A stretch of DNA of 64,000 nucleotides from Physcia stellaris. Its lineage: Eukaryota; Ascomycota; Lecanoromycetes; Caliciales; Physciaceae. This document shows positions 25,498 through 36,343 of this stretch, one piece after another (positions within the stretch are counted from its first letter, which is position 1; the number at the start of each line of letters is the position of its first letter). The DNA is taken from positions 124,001 to 188,000 of the forward strand of contig JABSSW010000021.1 in NCBI GenBank assembly GCA_018902385.1, written 5' to 3'. The position numbers were made by a program, and so were the translations under genes. The notes under the pieces are model-generated. The model did no database searches and had not been told where the DNA came from. It was given only the letters and a program-made list of their open reading frames with translations.

Positions 25498-26456
25498 TGT
25501 GTTTGTTCATACATCAATAATTTTATTAATTAATCAACGTACGTTCATTTGTCAATCAAAGTTTTGTTGACGAATGATTTAATGTATTGCTCAACGCACG
25601 AAAATGTTGCTATTTCAACGCATGCTGCTTTTGTGATCTGACGTATCAGCTGGAAATCAACTTCCTCGCAGACCTTCTGCCGATACTGTGCAACGAAACC
25701 TCTTTTCGCAAATCCCCTGCCGATATCCTCGCATATCTCCCGCCGATACTGTGCTTTCCCCGCACGCCTCTCGCCGATACTGTGCAACGAAACCCGTTTT
25801 CGCAGATCTCCTGCCGATATCCTCGCAGACCTCCCGCCGATACTGTGCTTTCCCCGCACGCCTCTCGCCGGTACTGTGCCCTCTTCGCAGATCTCCTGCC
25901 GATATCCTCGCAGACCTCCCGCCGATACTGTGCTTTCCCCGCACGCCTCTCGCCGAAACTGTGCAGCGGAGTTTCTTCTTCTGCAACGAAGTCTCTGTCC
26001 TTGTCATGCCTATACAGCTGCACATCGCATGTTTCATCGCAAGTGACCGTCGGTGACCAGAAAGCTTACGGCGACACAAAATGGACTTTTCATTCGATTT
26101 CTAGCTATGAATGAGCTTGACAAGAAATCTGTTTCAGCTCTATAAATGAAATGAATGAGACTAAGACTAATTATGAGAATTGCGATAGAATTCTCGATGT
26201 TTGAAGTGAGCAGACAAGCGTCATGGCTGCAGAATTCGAAGCGACTTTCACTGCAGATTGTCTTCCTCGGCATGCGAGATTGCTGCAGAATAAAAGCAGC
26301 AATGCTAAAAACCTTGACTTGACAACGAACGAGATGGTCGGTTTGCCAATGATCTGAATATTGGTCGATGAACGCGTTTATTGGCCAACAGGCGTTCATT
26401 AGCGAACGAACGAAATTGATTGGCCAATGCTGGTCATTGGCCAATGAACGGGCACA
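25498..26456. repeat. LTR-like copy of element X next to the cyclase gene
   Basis: The copy is 959 bp, starting TGTGTTTGTTCAT (AT-shifted form of TGTGCCCGTTCAT) and ending ATGAACGGGCACA. It resembles 29,425-30,083 and, in part, 13,133-13,460. It contains an internal tandem array at 25,675-25,990. Broken or solo; no gene inside. Confidence 0.6.
25675..25990. repeat. Tandem array with CCGATACTGTGC core
   Basis: Six or more copies of CGCCGATACTGTGC alternate with CTGCCGATATCCTCGCAGA, in higher-order units of about 100 bp. It is open in several frames on both strands, an effect of repeat phase rather than of coding. Single copies of the core occur at about 13,290 and 29,570, so this array expanded only in this copy. 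Confidence 0.8.
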
Positions 26457-26697
26457 TGGCTTAAGTCACGCCTTACGCCGCCGAAGGTCCCACTATCGGA
26501 CTTACAATCAGCACGGTCACGAGTTCATTCGACGGAGCTGAGAGCTCAGTCTCCGCTCGGAACTCGTCGGTAGCAGGAACGCTTTCTGACCAATGCATCA
26601 TTTAAAAATTGTTGAAAAAGAATTCCCAAAATCATCAGACCAATATCTGGGGGTCTCTTGATCGTGTTACCGCAGTGATCAATGGAGTAAAATCGAC
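26457..26697. other. 3' flank of the cyclase gene
   Basis: This short normal-composition stretch lies between element X and the cyclase stop codon. No feature recognised. Confidence 0.5.
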
Positions 26698-29005
26698 TCA
26701 GCGGCGGGAATAATATCGTCCCAACGCCATCAAGGGAAAATAGTGAGGATACAAACCATAACCAATGTAGAAAAATCCAGGAAAGCCGGTCCCAGTATAC
26801 GCATTCTCCGGCCAGGTCGCCCCAACACGCTTCCCAACCGCATCCGGACCATCATCTGTCGTGCGTTGCATTCTCACCAGCCATTTTACTCCTCTCTCCA
26901 CGGCTGCATCGCTAGCTGGCAAGAAGGCTAAGAGCCCCATCACACCCCAGGCGGTTTGTGACGCAGTCGATGGTCCACAGCCTGCAAACGCCGGATATTC
27001 GTAGCTTTGCAAGATCTCACCAAACCCGCCGTCCGGGTTCTGAACCTTTCTGAGCCAAGCGACAGCAGGGTCAATCAAGTCTTGGAGATACCCTTCTGTA
27101 TAAAAGGGTAGGGCGTCGCTATGGTAACTGGACAAATGAGGGAGTAGCGTGATGAGCTGGGCAAGTGAGGCGAGGCCGCAGAGCACATTGCTAGTGCCGT
27201 AGACGTAGTTGCTGCCCCAGCGACCATACCAGGCGCCCGTGCTACGTTCTTGTGTGCTAGCGAGATAGGCAAGGGCGGGGGATAAGGATACGGTACTGCG
27301 ATCAACGAGAGCGTACGCGCGAGTCCATGTTTCGGTAGGTGTGGATTTGTTCATGCGTTTGACGATGACTGTGATAAAGAGCCCGAGAGCTTCAATGACG
27401 CGGCCGGTCACATCCGCTGAGGAAGGATCGCTCAAGGAATTCATGTCAGAGAAAGGGATCTTATTTAAGAAGAGTGCATCGTTATCGATGTCGAATGCGG
27501 CCTTGCATGGTTGGTTAGCTAAGTTCTCTTTTTTTTCGCTCTCAAAGCCTCCCTAGGAAAAGCATTTTGCTTACCCAGCCGCCGTCTTTGTTCTGCATGC
27601 CCAAGACCCATTCCACAGCGTCGAGGACGCACGAAGAGCCTGCACGGTTCACGTCTTCTTTTAGGAATGCCAAGATCACCGCAGCGGTATCGTCGACATC
27701 TGGATACCACGAATTGAAATACTCGAAGCTGAACCCGCCCGATCTTGTTGTCGGACTGTATACTCTCCAGTCTCCTTCGAAGCCCAGTAGTTGCTTCGAC
27801 TGTACCCACTCGATGGCCCTTGTTAGATCCCGAGAGTCTTTCACCAGGCCGCAGTCACTCAGTCCAATACTCATCAATGCCGTGTCCCACACTGGGGAGA
27901 CACAAGCCTGGACCCTTTTACCGCGGCTATCTTGCCATACAAAACGTTCAATGGCGCTCAAGCCCCGCTGTATGCAATCGTCTTTGACTTTGTATCCTTC
28001 CAGAGATAAAGCGAGCAAGCCCAAGTGCATTGGGGGGAATATTCCGGCCCAATCGCCGGATACCTCCTGATGTTCGAGGATCCAATTGAGGCACATTCGC
28101 CGGGCCTGTGTGCGGAACAGCGATGACCGCAATCCATTCATCATGATAAGGACCTTATCTATTACCGCAAAGGACAATGCGATGCGATCACTTCGCAATA
28201 GCTGGTAAAAGGACTTCGAGTATGGAACATTCTTCTGAGGGGCTATCCAGAGTTCGTCGAGATAGCTATTGGTGGCTGAAGTACCGTTGGGAAGGGCATA
28301 GACGGGCCGATGATGGCAAATGATGAGGAGAGGCATTATTGTGCTCCTTGCCCAGGAAGAAAATTTGTAAATGTTGATTGGTGCCCAGGACGGCATCTTG
28401 TACGACATCAGTGGGTGTACTCTTATTGAAGGGCAGAAAGAAATCCGATGGAGACTTACAAATACTAGCTCCGTAGGCATTTCCGGGACATCATTCCAAG
28501 AGAACAAGCCAAAAGTTGCCAGATATATTCGTGTAAATATTCTGACCTTGGCCACGCCGCCCACAGAAAGAACAAAAACCCGTGCTCGCTGCATAGCTGG
28601 GTGTTCAAGAGGAATATGTAGTAATTTCAAAGCAAAGTATGCTTCGACAGTAGTCGATATATCGCCTGGGTAATCTGGTGCAATTCCCCACGATCCATCG
28701 TCTTTTTGCTGCGAAAAGAACCATTGGCAGAGAGGTTGTCGACTGGCGCCCAACTCAAGACCAAGTGCTTGATATAAAAACACGTACTCGGACGTGATTG
28801 TCGGGTTGGAACGAAGCTCGCCGCACCAGTGGCCATCTGTATGTTGTGTGTGTCGCGAATGTTGCACTGCGGACTCGAGGCATTCTCTTGTGAGGTCGAC
28901 AAGCGGTCTATCAAGGTCGCCATTTGTCGAATGAATAAGCGGCTTCTCGAGATGTGAGTTGTATTCAGTCTCCAATGCACCGTTGATCTCGGTCTCGATA
29001 GCCAT
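26698..29005 (-). CDS. Squalene-hopene cyclase-type triterpene cyclase (723 aa)
   Basis: Three exons on the minus strand are 29,005-28,460, 28,396-27,575 and 27,501-26,698. The introns at 28,397-28,459 and 27,502-27,574 are GT-AG with branch sites, and splicing restores the family pattern (NKDGGW then AAFDIDNDALF). The class-II cyclase acid motif DVDDTA lies at about residues 415-420. QW-type repeats are visible (QQKDDGSWG, QNKDGGW, QNPDGGFGE), as are the N-terminal GDLDRPL region and the conserved C-terminus (GFPGFFYIGYGLYPHYFP, MALGRYY). The length is normal for fungal members. The enzyme class protonates squalene, without oxygen, to make hopene/hopanol-type pentacyclic triterpenes at the ER membrane. 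It looks intact and has ordinary codon use despite fossil repeats on both sides. With the P450 (3.3 kb away, divergent) and the methyltransferase it suggests a triterpenoid cluster; hopane-type glycosides from such clusters are known in Aspergillus. Confidence 0.95.
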
Positions 29006-29424
29006 AATGAGATTGGTAGTCTAGGGAAGTGCCCTCTGGTATGATCCCAGCACAATACAGTATAACGAAAGAGAGAGAAAGAAATATTGCGAGAGACTCG
29101 GCTGAACAGAATAAGGCTTCCATACTACAAATGAAGCAATGCAGCGAGTCAGAGAAGGCACCTAGTCAGGTGCTAATGTCTTTAGTGTGAGCAATACGTG
29201 CAATACCGGGACAGCCACACCTTCATAGGAGCGTTCGGCTCAATTGTATGTCATCATAGATACATACCGGACTTCGTGCATTATCAACGGTCTAGAACTG
29301 TAAAGCTACCAGGACCAGCTGCAGAATCCGGACGCACTCATTTGTGGAGTATTCCAATGCGAGGATACGTGGGTATGTCCGAGCAAATGTTGTGCCCGCT
29401 GATTACTCAATGAACAGAGATTGG
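29006..29424. promoter_or_regulatory. Upstream region of the cyclase gene
   Basis: About 420 bp of normal composition separate the cyclase ATG from the next fossil repeat, so its promoter must be short or must include repeat sequence. No defined box can be supported. Confidence 0.4.
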
Positions 29425-30083
29425 TGTGCCCGTTCATACACCAAGAAGTTTATTGCCCAATAAACGTTCTGTTGATGGATGATCTGATGTATTGTTCAAC
29501 GCACGAAAATGTTGCTGTTTCAACGCTCGACGTATTAGCTGGGAGTCAGCTCCTCCGCAGGCATTCCATCCGTACTGTGCAGCGGAGTTCACTTCAAAAC
29601 ATCGAAATCCTATCAAAAGTCTTATATCTAGCCTCCTTCTCATTTATCTCATCTATAGAGTTGAGATAGAATTCTTGTCAAGTCCACCCAAAGTTAAGAA
29701 ATCGAATGTATAGCCTATTATCGATCGTCGTAAGCTTTCTGGCCATCGACTGGGTTCATGCTTCGACGGTCACTGGCGGTGAAACATGCGTTGTGCAGCT
29801 CGTATGTAGGGTGTGACAGAGACTTCACTGCAGAGGAATAAGCAGGCCTCAATGAGCTTGAGTGAGCATCAATGGGTTTGAATGGGGTTGTGTCATGGGG
29901 TTGTGTCGGCCGGGACGGCGGGGCGGCTTCGACTGCAGATTTGCAAGACCGTCATGTCCTCTTTGCCTTACTCCGCTGAGGTCCCTGTAGACTAAAAGCA
30001 GCAATGCTAAACACGTGGGTTTTCCAATGCACGAGGTGGTTTGCCAATGATCTGAATATTGGCCATGATTGGCGAACGAACGA
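29425..30083. repeat. Second LTR-like copy of element X, truncated and with an inverted middle
   Basis: It starts TGTGCCCGTTCAT and follows the copy at 25,498 for about 140 bp. A middle block of about 250 bp (29,590-29,838) then matches 25,990-26,210 in reverse orientation, after which the match resumes forward to 30,083. It lacks the right tip. Base composition is normal, unlike the left half of the 25.5-kb copy. Broken, non-coding. Confidence 0.65.
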
Positions 30084-30420
30084 CGTCGGACGATCCCCCG
30101 TGCCCGGAAGTGGCAATGATAAACCGACTTTCCGGAATCTGACATCGTATTCTGAGATGGTGTTGAACGCCGGCATCCTTTTGCGGAAATCTGGACAGGA
30201 TCTTGTTCCCCAATAAATGTGATACGATAAACACCACGTTCCAAGCTCTGACCACTCGGATGACACCGCTTATAGGAATGACACGCATCAATGCGGACCC
30301 CGACAGTGTTGTCTTGCGTGTGCAGCACAGGAATTGACTGTATCTCGGAAACCGTGAAACGAGATGTCATTATTGCACGAAAAAGACTGAATGTGTTTTC
30401 ATCAAACTTCAATAGAAATG
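30084..30420. other. Unassigned stretch
   Basis: This is normal-composition DNA between the truncated repeat and the AT-rich block. The short open frames have no recognisable content. Confidence 0.4.
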
Positions 30421-31900
30421 TCTTTAACATTTTCACATTTTAGAAAAGAAATTAATTAGCACATAAATCGTACGAAAACAAAATTCATAAAAATCAATTA
30501 TCAAAATCAATGATGCAAATATAAAATGATTTTAATTATGATTAAACAAATAAATATTACAAATAATTTTTTAAAAATCAAATATTAAACATAAACTATT
30601 CGTAATAAAAATTTTAATAATCAATTTAAAAATATGTTTAATATTATGTTTACAAACGATGTCAAATATTAAATAAAAAAACAATTTCAAAATATACAAA
30701 TTCAAATTCGAAATTTTTAACAACGAAAATTGCAACGTGTTGATCGAAATCTCGTCGTTATTTCAAATCGTATGCAATTGAAATTCGAAATAAAATATTT
30801 TTTATAAAAAAATGTCTTTGATTATTTGTATTTGACTTTTTTGTCGAATCAGAAAATCAATTTTTTCGAATCAAAAATATCAATTTTCATTGTATTTTCA
30901 TTTACAATTATTCAATAAACACACAAAATCATAAAACAATCAAATTGTAAAATTATTTAAACGTATTTCAACGCATCAATAATCACATCAATTCGAACAA
31001 TATTGAATTTGTTATGAAATTTGAAAATTTCGAAATTTTGAAATTTGTCAAATTTGTTTCGCAAATCAAAATCTTTTTCGTTAAATTCGATGTTTTTATC
31101 AATTGAAAATTCAAATTTTTAATCGAAACATCTGTCAAGATCATTTTCGAAAAAAAAATTTTTTTAAAAAATTTCGAACAAACTTATTCGATAATAATAA
31201 CATAACAAATTTCGTCGTTCGAAAAAATAAACAATCGATAACATAATAAAACACAATTTATAAAAAAATGTTTTTGATTATTTTTATTTGACTTTTTTGT
31301 CGAATCAAAAAATCAATTTTTTCGAAACAAAAACATCAATTTTTATCGCATTTTCATTTACATTCATTTTGTGAACACACAAATTCATGAAACAATTAAA
31401 TTGTAAATTTAATCAAATGCATTTTGATTATACAAAAATCAAACAAAAATGAACAATATTGACGATAATATTTGTTTTGAAAATATTGAAATTTTTAAAT
31501 TGTCATAATTCAAAAAATCTTTTGTTAAATTCGATAATTTTCATCAATTGAAAATTCAAATTTTCAATCGAAACATATGTTAAAATCATTTCGAAACAAC
31601 ATTCAACTAAGATTATTTTTTAAAAAAATTCAAAATTTGTTTGTTATCGTATAATAAAAAATTCGATTTTGTTGTTTTTCAAACATAAACGATGAACGAT
31701 TAACGACGATTTTTATTGTCAATCGTTTTTCGAAAATAAACATAACAAAAAAATAACACAAATATAAATCGTACAATAACAAAATTCAATAAAATCAATT
31801 ATCAAAATCAATAATGCAAATGTAAAATGATTTCAATTATGACTAAACAAATGAATGTTACAGATGATTTTGTAAAAGATCGAATGTCAAGCATATAAGG
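30421..31900. repeat. AT-rich fossil repeat remnants, two partial copies of the gypsy's host repeat
   Basis: The stretch is strongly AT-rich with no coding content. Two blocks (about 30,808-31,190 and 31,253-31,640) align with 14,100-14,168 plus 24,228-24,545, joined without the gypsy element, so they are empty sites for that insertion. Two further related blocks lie at about 30,445-30,600 and 31,740-31,890. Broken, old. Confidence 0.7.
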
Positions 31901-32328
31901 CTAGTCACGTGCAATCTGCCAGTTGGCTCAACTATCGATTTCGTTTAACTTTTCTCCAACAATTTTCGACTTTCAATACAGCTAGCTCGGCCCGGCTATC
32001 ACTATCGAGCCACGCGTTCTCAGATGACCTTCACCCTTTCGAAATATGTTCTCATCGTTGTTGGAGTGGCATTAGCCAAAATTGAGGGTTACGTCGCATC
32101 ACCAACCGAACGTCGATATCGATAGTACATCATGCAAATGTAATACCGGCATATGTTGGGGCAAACTCAGAAGGTGGTAATGGATCGACCTTGGTTTGGC
32201 CGAATCATCCGCGATCAGCTTGACGTATTGTAATTACATGAAGGTACGATATTCTCAAGACAAGATTCCTCACCTCCTGTTCCCTCGAAATACCATAGCT
32301 GATATTGATAGATCCAAGAATCTCAAAC

Positions 32329-34131
32329 ATGCTCCTGGAGAGCTTGTTCATCGCTGCAGCAGTCTTGAGCGTTCTTCGCAATCTGATATTGACATGGGCC
32401 AACCTCAATCGCCTCCCCAGATCATTGCCATGGATGGGACGCCGCGATGAATATTTTTCACGGATCAGAGCCTGTGGCCGAGAGTTGTTTAATGGTATAG
32501 AAACGATCATAGCAGGTTACAACGAGGTGAGCGTTTCTCCCTATGCGACTAGCATTTGTGATTGCTGAGCTTGTTCCAGTATTCCAAGCGCGGGAAATGC
32601 TTCGTGCTACCGGATCCTGGACTCCGTCCCCAGGTGATGGTACCTCCAGAATACACCAAATGGGTCACAGATCAGCCAGATAACATTCTCGCTGGCCACA
32701 AACCTTTAAGGGACATAGTCGCCATGCCGTATTTAATTCCGAACATGGACATTAAACACGACGCGTACATCATGGACGTTATCCGCAAAGAGGTGACGCG
32801 AAATCTTTCTATGATTCAGCCTGACATCATTCAAGATATGAGAGGTCGCATTGACGGGCTCTTCGGTACGGATACGGAGAGTCTGCGGGATATTCCCTTA
32901 TACACTATAGTCGAGGATATCCTGTTCAAATCCAGCAATCGTATGTTCGTAGGAGAACCTCTGTGTCACAACAAGACCTTTTTGCGATCGCTGGCTCTAT
33001 TCGCCAACGTCTTAGGCGCTGGTGCTGTCTTCGTCGGAGAATATCTACCTCTGGTACTAAAACCCATATTTGGATACACACTCGCAGTACCAATCTACCT
33101 TGTTCAAGCTATCATTTTTCGACAATTGGTTCCGGTAGTCAAACAGCGAATGATCGACGTGCGACGGAAGAAAACGGATCCTAATTTCGATTGGGACCAA
33201 CCAAAGGACATGCTGATGTGGGTTGTTATTGCAGCGATGAATCGTGGAGATGCAAAGGCAGATCGAGCGGAGAACATCGCCCAGTGTATGCTTTTCATGG
33301 TGAGTCTAGATAAACTAGGCCTTGTCTCGAGTCACTTCTAATTACGGTCAACATGTCCAGATATTAGGCGGAATCCAGAGCTCCAATATGACCGCCACCA
33401 ATGTGTTGCTCGATCTCCTCGGCTCACCACCTAGCTCGAACTATTACCTGCGCCTCCGCGAGGAGATTGATTCTGTGCTAACATCCGATCGAGAGTGGGA
33501 AAGCTTGGCCTCCCTCGCAAAATTGCATCGTACCGATAGCGCCATCCGGGAGTCCTTGCGCAGAAGCCCTATCATCACCAGAACCGGAATGCGGGAAGTT
33601 CTCAAGAAAGATGGAATACAGTTCCCCAATGGTGAAGTCGTTCCTCAGGGCGCTTGGCTTGCAATCCCGGCCGTGGCGATCCACTACGACGAGCGATTCT
33701 ATCCTAGCCCCGAAACATACGATCCTTTTCGATTCGCTCCAGCTACCGCGAAAAATACAGAAACGGTTGACCCGGCTACCAGCATGTTACAAGCAGCCGA
33801 GAGCGATACTGCCCGTCTCCAGGAGCCGAAGCAGGGTTTGACGACAAGTCTGTCGTCGGCAAGTCCCACGTTTCTAGGATTCGGCTACGGTCGCCATTCG
33901 TGGTATGGTCCGTCGTCCAGTCCTTGCACCCCCAAAAACTGCAGTGAGCTGATTATCGTTAGCCCCGGTCGCTGGTTTGTGTCTCTGCAGCTCAAGTTGC
34001 TGATTGCGTACATTATTTCCCATTATGACATCGAGCCTCTTGCGACACGACCGCTTCATCGAATCATCGGTTCCCATTTCGTCCCGCCGTCGATCACCAT
34101 CAAGGTAAGGAGGCGAAAAGTGTCCTTGTAG
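32329..34131 (+). CDS. Cytochrome P450 monooxygenase (542 aa)
   Basis: Four exons are modelled: 32,329-32,526, 32,580-33,299, 33,361-33,902 and 33,963-34,131. All introns are GT-AG and the sum is in frame. The N-terminal membrane anchor is MLLESLFIAAAVLSVL. The I-helix region is GGIQSSNMTA, the K-helix ExxR is ESLR, and the PERF-like region is YDPFRF. The heme loop reads FGYGRHS-CPGRWF only after removal of the 60-bp last intron; unspliced, the frame stays open but lacks the ligand Cys. The sequence fits the fungal microsomal P450s of secondary metabolism that oxidise terpenes. The I-helix lacks the usual acidic-Thr pair, as in some of these families. It is divergent from the cyclase gene, 3.3 kb away, and is a candidate for hydroxylating the hopane skeleton (inference). 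Confidence 0.9.
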
Positions 34132-34830
34132 GAAGTGATGGCCAAGCACAACTACTAGATAAATTGGATGATATGATGATATGATTATGCGTCATGTGCG
34201 TGGAATTTTGGATTGACATGAAAGGCTATAGGAAAGTATCTGCATTCAACACTCATGTTACACATCCCTGTTGGAGAGATTCTAGTTTTCAGATGAATGT
34301 TTTGGCGGGCTTGGGCTCCTGGGATCAGTCACAATGTGTTAATGTCAATCATGTGGTAGAAGTCTTAATGTTTTGTCCCATTCTATCCGTATAACCATTT
34401 ATTCTGCATCTGGATCTCAATCTTCGACCGTTGCGGAGAGATTTTCCATGACTATACGTGTCAATCTTATATAGGCATCTCCCAAGCACTCCGTATGATA
34501 GCCCAGAATGTCCTCAATCCTACGGAATAGAGAGCACTGATCGGTTTCAACTCCCCACATCACATCTACGGCATGTCTTATTCTGGTGAAACGTTGCGGA
34601 CCCATCCCTGAATAATGGACGATATTAGGACCTAGAGTCAGCCCAAGATTTCATCGAGCATTAGGCTGGTTAGCAGAATATCGCATGCTGTCACGAGTAC
34701 CTGAGTATGGACACATGCCGCTTGTCTAACATCCACTGTAGCGGATTGATTGATTGATTAATTCATTAAGCACTCGAACCTACACTCCGCTGATCAATCG
34801 CCACTGAAGAGGCCAACCAGACTCGGTCAC
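34132..34830. other. Intergenic, nothing recognised
   Basis: Only short unsupported frames are present. Normal base composition. Confidence 0.5.
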
Positions 34831-35061
34831 ATGGCGAAAAGAGTGGGTGATGCGCTCAATCGGGTCCGTAACAACTCAGTAGATGAAGACCCAGAGCTCT
34901 ACGATCCGTTGAAAATCATAGTACCTATCTACGCCATTGGTGGCTTGTACCTTCTTGCTCGCATGTACATCCTTATTGCAGATGTCATCGAGCCGAGACT
35001 CCTGCCTGCTAGCGCTTATTCGACAGTAGAATGGCAGAATTACTGGCCTCGTCTGGGGTGA
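34831..35061 (+). pseudogene. C-terminal piece of a multi-pass membrane protein
   Basis: The 76-codon frame contains a hydrophobic segment (IIVPIYAIGGLYLLARMYI), then LIADVIEPRLLPASAYSTVE and WQNYWPRLG before the stop. This ending resembles that of uncharacterised fungal multi-pass membrane proteins, in which only the last helix is followed by a short W..Y.P tail. No upstream exons with further helices are visible, so it is probably a gene end left behind. A genuine small protein cannot be excluded. Confidence 0.45.
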
Positions 35062-36343
35062 TCATGTCTGAAGAAGATTGAAATGTTGGCTTCTGCAGGG
35101 ATGAGGAAGTGAAATGGGTTTGAAAGGGTAGATCTTTTAACTAAGTAGCAGGCCAATGCCGCATCTTTTCTATTCCCTATATGTCGGCTCTGCTTTTGCT
35201 TCTCCCACTCAATTCTGACCTCTTCAGCGTTTTCTCCTCCTTGGGAGGCTTTGTTTTCTTTCGTAAAAGAACCCAGTGGCAGAAGCAGAGAAAGTAGCCA
35301 CTAGCCAGGCTCTGAAAGATGCCCTGCTGGGCGCTTTGCACTCACTGAGAGGCCTATGGGCTGGGCAGGCCCGGAATATCAAGTTCTTTGTACATAGCAA
35401 CGAAGGAAAAATGCTTGTTGCATCTGAATATACCATGAGAGACTAGGGATACTTTACCCTGAATTACAATGCTGTTTATGAGCTTTGACATACGCTGTTG
35501 GTCCTCGAGGTTATAGAGCATGGTGTGTATTGAGCATGACTCTGATACTCCCTCTATCATCTCTACCACTACTTTGATGGCAGGTAAGTTGACTGATACA
35601 GCTTTTGACCTAGCTCCTGTATCAGACAGCGTCTTACATAAAGAATCTGTTGATAACATTCCTATTGAGTTCTGACGTGAGCAGTGGTGGCCGACGGTGC
35701 CAGGGTTAGATCCATCAAGCCTCGACTTGCCGTCGCTTCGAGCTGAATATCTTGTATTCTGTATCTCTAGCGATCGCGCCGAAGTCGCGTCAGCGGCTTC
35801 CTCCCATCCAATAATCCCATATCTTGTATCTCCAACGCCTAATTCGCACTATAAGTTAGCTTGGCCCACAATGAAAATCCAACAACGCGGCGCGCTTTTG
35901 CTCTGGCTCCTACCACTTGGTCAGACTTTCCTAGACTCAACACCATGATCAACTTTCAACTTCACATATTTTGCCAATCCACACATCTCTCCTTTTCCCA
36001 AGCAACGCGTTAACCATAACACGAGCATCACACAGACACATACGCGCCCATGTCTCAACCCACTTCACACATCACTTCGTCCTAACCGAAGACACAAAAG
36101 AGGGAGCCCATCACTCGTTGGCACAGGAACCCAATCTCTTGCCTTTGTTCAGCATACTTAAATCTTGCTCCCTGAACTCCCATCAACTCTCATCAAAGTT
36201 CTCAACCCAGTTCTTAATCTCTGCGACGAACACAAAGCCTCTGTCCTAGACACATTTAGGAGTTCAAATACTCTTGAAAGCCTAGACATAACCCAGCCGG
36301 TTCCAAAGTTAGCTACCCGTCATTGGTATCCAACACGGACACC
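35062..36343. other. Intergenic, upstream of family-1 copy C
   Basis: No open frame shows recognisable protein. From 35,950 the plus strand is CA-rich and pyrimidine-rich, as is common in fungal 5' leaders. I see no element. Confidence 0.4.

Larger units (their letters stand above)
13133..26456. mobile_element. Old LTR-type repeat (element X), broken and host to later insertions
   Basis: Three places in the window start with TGTGCCCGTTCAT or its AT-shifted form: 13,133, 25,498 and 29,425. The right copy ends in the exact inverse ATGAACGGGCACA at 26,456. This gives TG...CA ends with 13-bp inverted tips, as in LTRs. Left remnant: 13,133-14,168. Right remnant: 24,228-26,456. Between them sits the gypsy element. 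The two outer flanks do not share a target duplication, so the outer ends may belong to separate copies. No coding region is left that I can assign. Broken and old, with AT-shifted decay except near its outer ends. Confidence 0.55.

Noticed and set aside
25545-26114. Overlapping frames of 100-175 codons on both strands
   Set aside because: They arise from the roughly 100-bp tandem array being free of stops in several frames; the peptides are repeats of one another in different frames.
13133-26456. A single 13-kb DNA transposon with TGTGCCCGTTCAT terminal inverted repeats
   Set aside because: The same tips open the copies at 25,498 and 29,425 and end one of them, as in LTRs. The outer flanks share no target duplication and no transposase is visible.
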